A DNA stretch of 64,000 bases from Candidatus Bathyarchaeota archaeon (lineage in GTDB: Archaea; Thermoproteota; Bathyarchaeia; Bathyarchaeales; Bathycorpusculaceae): NCBI GenBank assembly GCA_903901015.1, contig CAIUPH010000114.1:1-64000 (forward strand), written 5' to 3'. Below, piece after piece: positions 59,562 to 64,000 of the stretch. The notes beneath the pieces were generated by a model. It saw only the letters and a list, made by a program, of their open reading frames with translations, was not told the DNA's origin and ran no database searches. Numbering within the stretch: the first letter of the stretch is position 1; each line of letters begins with the position of its first letter. The translations under genes were made by a program, and so were the position numbers.

Positions 59562-60329
59562 ATGAGCATAGTCAAACGTTTCATCACAGAATCGATTAAA
59601 CGAACCGAAATAGACGAGTTTTTACAGAAAAAGCTTGAACGCGCAGGATACGGCGGAGTAAACCTGTCCAAGACACCACTCGGAACCCACGTGGTAATCT
59701 ACGCGATGCGCCCAGGCTTAGTCATTGGCAGAGGCGGAGAAACTATCAAGGAACTTGCCTCAGCACTCGAACAAAACTTCAAAGTTGGTAATCCACAAAT
59801 TTCTGTTTCAGAAATCGAAGTACCAGAATTTAACGCCCACGTAGTCGCAAACCGCGTTGCCTCAGCCCTCGAGCGAGGAGTACACTTCAGACGCGCTGGC
59901 TTTTGGGCACTAAACCAAGTTATGGAAGCAGGTGCTCTTGGCGCTGAAATCGTTATTAGCGGCAAACTAACAACTGAACGAGCACGCTTCGAAAAATTCA
60001 AAGCAGGCCACTTTCCAATCGTCGGAGAACCAGCATTACGCGCCATGAAAACCGCTGAAGCACACGTTCAACTAAAACCAGGCATCATCGGTGTACGCGT
60101 AAAAATCATGCCTCCGGACGCATACTTCCCAGACAAAGTAACAATCGTAGAACCAGCATCAGAAGAAGAAAAAGTAGTGGTTCCACAAGCACCCGCTCCA
60201 GTAGCACCGGTAAAAACAGAACCAGTGGAAGAAGAAACAGCCGAAGCAGAACCGGAGCCAGAAGTGCAAGCAAAAGAGGTTGTTGACGAACCAAAACCTG
60301 AATCCAAACCTGAGGAGACAAAAGAATAA
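59562..60329 (+). CDS. rps3: Ribosomal protein uS3
   Basis: 255 residues. The KH domain (VIYAMRPGLVIGRGGETIKE) and the C-terminal domain (GAEIVISGKLTTERARFEKF) are clear. The last ~55 residues are an acidic, Pro/Glu/Val-rich extension (VEEETAEAEPEPEVQAKEVV) beyond the conserved core. The stop overlaps the uL29 ATG by one base. Confidence 0.96.
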   Translation: MSIVKRFITESIKRTEIDEFLQKKLERAGYGGVNLSKTPLGTHVVIYAMRPGLVIGRGGETIKELASALEQNFKVGNPQISVSEIEVPEFNAHVVANRVASALERGVHFRRAGFWALNQVMEAGALGAEIVISGKLTTERARFEKFKAGHFPIVGEPALRAMKTAEAHVQLKPGIIGVRVKIMPPDAYFPDKVTIVEPASEEEKVVVPQAPAPVAPVKTEPVEEETAEAEPEPEVQAKEVVDEPKPESKPEETKE

Positions 60330-60634
60330 TGCGAATAAAAGAAATTAATGCCCTCTCAGTTGAGGACCGTGCAAGCAAACTGGCAGATTTACGTATAGAA
60401 CTCGCCCGCGTCAGAACCATGGTTAACGCAGGCGGCGCCGTTGAAAACCCCTCAAGAATTAGAGATCTGCGCAGAACCATTGCTCAGATACTAACCGTTG
60501 ACAACGAAAAGAAACTGGGCATCCACCAGCCAGTTGAAGAGAAAGAGGAAAAACCCGCAAAGAAAACTGTTGCTGCAAAACCAGCCAAAGCCCCCAAAGC
60601 TAAGAAAGAAGCTAAGGAGACCGTTCCCAAATGA
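60329..60634 (+). CDS. rpl29: Ribosomal protein uL29
   Basis: 101 residues; the core is about 68 residues (RIKEINALSVEDRASKLADL, then ENPSRIRDLRRTIAQILT). A Lys/Ala/Pro-rich tail of about 35 residues (KPAKKTVAAKPAKAPKAKKE) is an addition. It overlaps the next gene by 4 bp. Confidence 0.94.
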   Translation: MRIKEINALSVEDRASKLADLRIELARVRTMVNAGGAVENPSRIRDLRRTIAQILTVDNEKKLGIHQPVEEKEEKPAKKTVAAKPAKAPKAKKEAKETVPK

Positions 60635-60912
60635 AGATAACTCCAGATATTATCCGCTACGAGTTAATCGGCACTCAAGCACGAATCGCACAGAGCCCAC
60701 ACATAAGCTACCTTGGATTAGCTGGTCCAGTAGTGGCTGAAACAAGAAATACCCTGACCCTAATTCATCAGGGTCAACCAAAAAGCGTCATAAAAGACCT
60801 GGCGTCATTCGACTTCGCCTTCAACGACGGCACAACAGTAAACATTGACGGTAAACTCTTAGTCGGCAGATCTGAAGACAGATTAAAGAAAAGCGTAAAG
60901 AGGCTATGGTAA
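60631..60912 (+). CDS. rnp1: RNase P protein component 1 (Rpp29/Pop4)
   Basis: 93 residues of the Sm-like RNase P subunit that matures tRNA 5' ends together with Rpp21. IRYELIGTQARIAQSPHISY and GPVVAETRNTLTL are the conserved segments. Its place between uL29 and uS17 is the classic archaeal arrangement. It overlaps uL29 by ATGA. Confidence 0.93.
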   Translation: MKITPDIIRYELIGTQARIAQSPHISYLGLAGPVVAETRNTLTLIHQGQPKSVIKDLASFDFAFNDGTTVNIDGKLLVGRSEDRLKKSVKRLW

Positions 60913-60913
60913 T

Positions 60914-61234
60914 ATGTCTATGACTTTCAAGAAACCAAAAAAGACCTGTGACGACCGCAACTGTCCATTCCACGGCGAATTAGCCGTCAGAGGACGTATA
61001 CTCGAAGGCGTCGTTCACACATCAAAAATGGATAAAACCGTTATCGTTGACAGAGAATTCACACAGTTCTCCACAAAATTCGTACGTTACGAAAGACGCC
61101 ACGGCCACATCCCATCACACAATCCACCATGCATCGACGTTAAGGAAGGCGACCGTGTAAAAATCGCAGAGTGCCGACCAGTCAGCAAAACAGTCTCGTT
61201 TGTCGTGGTAGAAAAATTAGGAGAGGAAAGATAA
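60914..61234 (+). CDS. rps17: Ribosomal protein uS17
   Basis: 106 residues. [36 protein letters not shown] and the OB-fold core [20 protein letters not shown] identify archaeal uS17. It lies 1 bp after rnp1 and 1 bp before uL14. Confidence 0.95.
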   Translation: MSMTFKKPKKTCDDRNCPFHGELAVRGRILEGVVHTSKMDKTVIVDREFTQFSTKFVRYERRHGHIPSHNPPCIDVKEGDRVKIAECRPVSKTVSFVVVEKLGEER

Positions 61235-61235
61235 T

Positions 61236-61679
61236 ATGTGCGCAGCGAAGGCAAAGCAAAGAGCCCTAACAGCAAAAGGTATGCTTTCACACGGACAAAA
61301 AATCAGCCGTGGACTCTTAGCAGGCTCCGAACTACGATGCACAGATAACACAGGCGCACGAGTACTCCGCCTCATCCAAGCCATGGGTTATAAAGGAAGA
61401 CTAAGACGTTACCCATCAGCAACAGTAGGCGACAAAGTCACAGTTTCAGTACGCCAAGGATCACCCGACATGCGCAAAAAAATCTTCCAAGCAGTCATCG
61501 TCCGCCAAAGAAAAACCTATAGGCGGGTAGACGGCGTTTGGGTTCAATTTGAAGATAACGCCGCAGTAATAATCACTCCAGACGGTGAAATGAAGGGTTC
61601 AGAAATCCGCGGTCCAGTAGCAAGAGAAGCAGCTGAGAGATGGCCAAGAATCGCAAGTGCCTCCAGCATAATAGTGTAG
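61236..61679 (+). CDS. rpl14: Ribosomal protein uL14
   Basis: 147 residues. [40 protein letters not shown] and [20 protein letters not shown] are the uL14 signatures. The N-terminus is about 10-15 residues longer than in many archaea, and a later start at the second methionine is possible. Confidence 0.95.
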   Translation: MCAAKAKQRALTAKGMLSHGQKISRGLLAGSELRCTDNTGARVLRLIQAMGYKGRLRRYPSATVGDKVTVSVRQGSPDMRKKIFQAVIVRQRKTYRRVDGVWVQFEDNAAVIITPDGEMKGSEIRGPVAREAAERWPRIASASSIIV

Positions 61680-61690
61680 GTGTAAAAGTA

Positions 61691-62338
61691 ATGCAAGATA
61701 CAAAACGTGTAAAGAACCCTAAGAAACAACGAAAAAGAATGTTCAACGCTCCAGCTCACTTACGCCACAAACTCATGTCAGCACCGCTGTCACATGAGTT
61801 AACTGCCTCAAAAGGCGCAAAGACTCTTCCAGTTAGAAGAGGCGACACCATACTCATTAAACGCGGAGACCACAAGGGATTCGAAGGCAAAATTTCACGC
61901 GTTGACTTGAAAGCCTTCCGCATCTACGTAGAAGGTTTAACACGGGAAAAAGTAGATGGAACAAACATTTTCCTTCCAGTTCATCCATCCAAGGTTGAAA
62001 TAAGAAGCCTCAACTTGGACGATAAATGGCGAAAGAAGATCCTTGACCGCAAGGTTGTAACAGAAAAACCAAAAGCTAAGCCAGCAACGAAAGTTGAAAA
62101 GGCTCCAGCTAAATCCAAAACGGCAGTTGAAGAAGAAAAAGCCATAGAAGAAACATTCAAAGAAGAAGCGCCCACAGCAAAGAAAGCACCCGCAAAGAAG
62201 CCCGCCGCAACCAAAGAAGAAGCTCCTGCCAAAAAAGAAGTAACAAAAAAGGCACCAGCCGCAAAAAAGAAAGAGGAAAAAGAAGCCGCGCCAAAAGCAA
62301 AGGCTAAAACCTCTGAGAAAACTAAAGGAGGACAATAA
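61691..62338 (+). CDS. rpl24: Ribosomal protein uL24 with long KAP-rich tail
   Basis: 215 residues from ATG 61691. The KOW core (VRRGDTILIKRGDHKGFEGK) and NPKKQRKRMFNAPAHLRHKL are conserved. Residues ~125-215 form a Lys/Ala/Pro/Glu-rich tail (KKAPAKKPAATKEEAPAKKE) resembling histone H1 tails, far beyond the usual ~120-residue archaeal uL24. A longer frame starting at 61640 inside uL14 is not used. Confidence 0.93.
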   Translation: MQDTKRVKNPKKQRKRMFNAPAHLRHKLMSAPLSHELTASKGAKTLPVRRGDTILIKRGDHKGFEGKISRVDLKAFRIYVEGLTREKVDGTNIFLPVHPSKVEIRSLNLDDKWRKKILDRKVVTEKPKAKPATKVEKAPAKSKTAVEEEKAIEETFKEEAPTAKKAPAKKPAATKEEAPAKKEVTKKAPAAKKKEEKEAAPKAKAKTSEKTKGGQ

Positions 62339-62339
62339 A

Positions 62340-63101
62340 ATGGGTAAAAAAGGAAAAACCGCAAGGCTGAAACGTAAGCCAGCGCCAGCATTCTGGCCAA
62401 TTCACAGAAAAGAATTGCCGTGGGTAGCAAAGCCCTCGTCAGGTTCACATTCACTCGCAAAATGCCTACCTTTAACGCTCGTTCTAAGAGACATCTTGAA
62501 CGTAGCGCAAACACGTAAAGAAGGCCAATTCATCCTCGCTCAAGGCAAAGTCCTAGTTGACGGAAAAATCGTGAAAAAAGACGATACCCCAGTCGGCTTA
62601 ATGGACGTCATCTCAATGCCTGACTCAGACAAATACTACCGCATAATGCCCTCACACAAAGGATTAGTTTTAGCTCCAATCAGCAAAGACCAATCCAAAA
62701 CCAAACTGGTCAGAGTCGAAAACAAATCCACCGTTCACAACGGCGTCCAAATCGCACTCCACGACGGCACAAACATGCTCATAAAAGTCGCAGATCCAAA
62801 ACACCCAGTCGAAGTAACATACGAAACATTCGACATACTCAAAGTAACCTATCCAGAAAAAGAAGTAGTTCAAACCTTGAAAACAAAAGAAGGAAACTTG
62901 GCAATAATCACTGGCGGAAAAAACATCGGCAAACAAGGCAAAATCGTTGAAATCGAAAAAACAGTCGCTAAAAAACGCCGCCAAGCCCTGGTAGTTGTTG
63001 AAGACTCCGAAGGTAAACGCTACCAAACAATCTTAGAGTTCATTTTCTCGATAGGAGAAACTGAACCATTCATAACAACGGAGGCACCAGCACTTGTCTG
63101 A
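62340..63101 (+). CDS. rps4e: Ribosomal protein eS4
   Basis: 253 residues. The S4-like RNA-binding domain (GKVLVDGKIVKKDDTPVGLM), central domain and KOW motif (IITGGKNIGKQGKIVEIEKT) are in the family order. PAFWPIHRKELPWVAKPSSG is the conserved N-terminus. It overlaps the uL5 TTG start by 8 bp. Confidence 0.95.
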   Translation: MGKKGKTARLKRKPAPAFWPIHRKELPWVAKPSSGSHSLAKCLPLTLVLRDILNVAQTRKEGQFILAQGKVLVDGKIVKKDDTPVGLMDVISMPDSDKYYRIMPSHKGLVLAPISKDQSKTKLVRVENKSTVHNGVQIALHDGTNMLIKVADPKHPVEVTYETFDILKVTYPEKEVVQTLKTKEGNLAIITGGKNIGKQGKIVEIEKTVAKKRRQALVVVEDSEGKRYQTILEFIFSIGETEPFITTEAPALV

Positions 63102-63633
63102 AGAAGCAATGATTAAAAATTGGGAACAGCATCCGATGCTGCGGCCACGAATCGATAAAGTCGTCGTTAACCTAAACGTTGGGAAATCAGGCGAACCACT
63201 CGAAAAAGCCAACACTGTCCTTAAAGAAATCACCGGTCAAACACCCGTAAAGCGAAAAGCCAAGAAAACCATCAGGGAGTTTGGCATACGCGAAGGCGAA
63301 TCAATCGCTGTCGTCGTGACTTTGCGAAAACAAAAAGCCATTGACTTCCTTAAAAAAATATTCCCCGTTGTCGATAACAAGCTTTCTAAATCTTCCTTCG
63401 ACGAACGCGGCAACTTTGCATTCGGCTTAAAAGAACACATTGAAATTCCAGGCATCAAATACGACCCTGAAATCGGCATCTTCGGAATGGACATATGCGT
63501 CGCCGTCAACCGTCCTGGACAAAGAATAAAGATTCGAAGAAAACAAAAGCAGTCGATAGGTCCAAAACACGTGTTAACACCTGAAGAATCAGTCGTCTTC
63601 GTAAAACAAACTTTAGGAGTCGAAATCGTCTAA
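63094..63633 (+). CDS. rpl5: Ribosomal protein uL5
   Basis: 179 residues with [40 protein letters not shown] and [23 protein letters not shown] at 63094, inside the end of eS4, is supported by GGAGG at 63080-63084; an internal ATG at 63109 would drop five residues. It binds 5S rRNA. Confidence 0.95.
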   Translation: MSEEAMIKNWEQHPMLRPRIDKVVVNLNVGKSGEPLEKANTVLKEITGQTPVKRKAKKTIREFGIREGESIAVVVTLRKQKAIDFLKKIFPVVDNKLSKSSFDERGNFAFGLKEHIEIPGIKYDPEIGIFGMDICVAVNRPGQRIKIRRKQKQSIGPKHVLTPEESVVFVKQTLGVEIV

Positions 63634-63647
63634 ACGAGAGTGGATGT

Positions 63648-63812
63648 ATGGGAAAACAGCAAGTTAAAAAAGTAAGAAAATACGGCAAAGGTTCACGACC
63701 ATGTGTCAGATGCGGCGCTTATGGACCAGTCATAAGACGTTATAATTTATATCTATGTAGATGCTGTTTTAGAGAAGCAGCCCCAAAATTAGGGTTCAAG
63801 AAATACGAGTAG
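63648..63812 (+). CDS. rps14: Ribosomal protein uS14 (zinc form)
   Basis: 54 residues: [20 protein letters not shown] and then [20 protein letters not shown]. Both CxxC pairs are present, so this is the zinc-binding type. It lies 14 bp after uL5 and 13 bp before uS8. Confidence 0.95.
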   Translation: MGKQQVKKVRKYGKGSRPCVRCGAYGPVIRRYNLYLCRCCFREAAPKLGFKKYE

Positions 63813-63825
63813 GAGCTAAAGAAAA

Positions 63826-64000
63826 ATGGATACCTTAACTAATGGTTTGATAACCATCAAAAACAACGAAACACGCAACAAACGCGAATGCATAATTAGC
63901 CCCGCCTCTAAACTTTTGGGACGCGTTCTACGCATCATGCAGCTTAACGGTTACATCGGAGAATTCGAATTCATCGACGATGGACGTCAGGGAAAATTCA
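63826..64000 (+). CDS. rps8: Ribosomal protein uS8 (partial, runs off the window)
   Basis: The first 58 residues are visible: [40 protein letters not shown], then [14 protein letters not shown]. This is the start of archaeal uS8. The remainder is beyond 64000. An AGGAG at 63810-63814 precedes it. Confidence 0.95.
   Translation, partial: MDTLTNGLITIKNNETRNKRECIISPASKLLGRVLRIMQLNGYIGEFEFIDDGRQGKF

Noticed and set aside
61937-62514. Long Phe/Leu/Ala-rich reverse open frames opposite uL24
   Set aside because: They are caused by the Lys/Ala-rich codons of the uL24 tail read in antisense.

Overview
The window reads as a chromosome segment of an anaerobic archaeon of the Thermoproteota/TACK side, most likely Bathyarchaeia. 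This is inferred from gene content, not from a marker tree. The archaeal signs are: the r-protein order uL22-uS3-uL29-Rpp29-uS17-uL14-uL24-eS4-uL5-uS14-uS8; the archaeal shikimate route (DHQ synthase II, aldolase-type first enzyme, GHMP shikimate kinase); a TFS factor; an RPA-type SSB; an F420-type LLM oxidoreductase; TATA-like promoters; and intron-bearing tRNA sequence with a bulge-helix-bulge motif.

Region 1 (1-37 kb) is an amino-acid supercluster. argG-argH-carA-carB run rightward, followed by ilvB-ilvN and leuC-leuD-leuB-leuA1-pheA. Facing them is a leftward run of tightly packed genes, lysC to tyrA (25.9 to 15.8 kb), carrying the archaeal chorismate pathway plus the Tyr branch. Next come a leftward homocysteine cluster (COG1900, NIL-ferredoxin, UPF0280), then ilvD, leuA2, a ferredoxin and leuB2. 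Aspartate kinase links these: aspartate semialdehyde feeds both the archaeal aromatic entry step and the COG1900 homocysteine route.

Region 2 (37-40 kb) has an RPA-like protein, a SWIM zinc-finger protein, two small membrane proteins and Hsp20.

Region 3 (40.28-50.52 kb) is the most interesting part: a 10.2-kb AT-rich integrative element inserted in a tRNA-Met(CAT) gene, bounded by a 19-bp direct repeat that is exactly the anticodon stem-loop. It encodes a tyrosine recombinase, a P-loop ATPase, a beta-helix surface protein, zinc-ribbon miniproteins and several unknown proteins. If the two ends are joined as in the excised circle, one continuous 180-codon frame crosses the att core and ends overlapping the integrase start. 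Integration therefore cuts the gene directly upstream of the integrase. Inverted copies of a 9-bp motif, phased at 12 bp, lie on both arms. The left tRNA copy has a perfect 3-4-3 BHB intron at 37/38 and a second intron in the variable loop, but its acceptor stem no longer pairs. The intact acceptor 3' strand is 10 kb away at the right end.

Region 4 (50.7-64 kb) holds VapBC, an AMP-forming acyl-CoA synthetase, a TFS factor, hydrogenase maturation genes hypF-hypC-hypD and a convergent hypE, and an r-protein operon that begins at uL22 with its own TATA box and runs off the window in uS8.

Start-codon anomalies recur. In argG, leuA2 and a small frame before ilvB, the reading frame has no ATG/GTG/TTG upstream of its conserved or open part, yet an ATG followed by a G-run lies one base out of frame.
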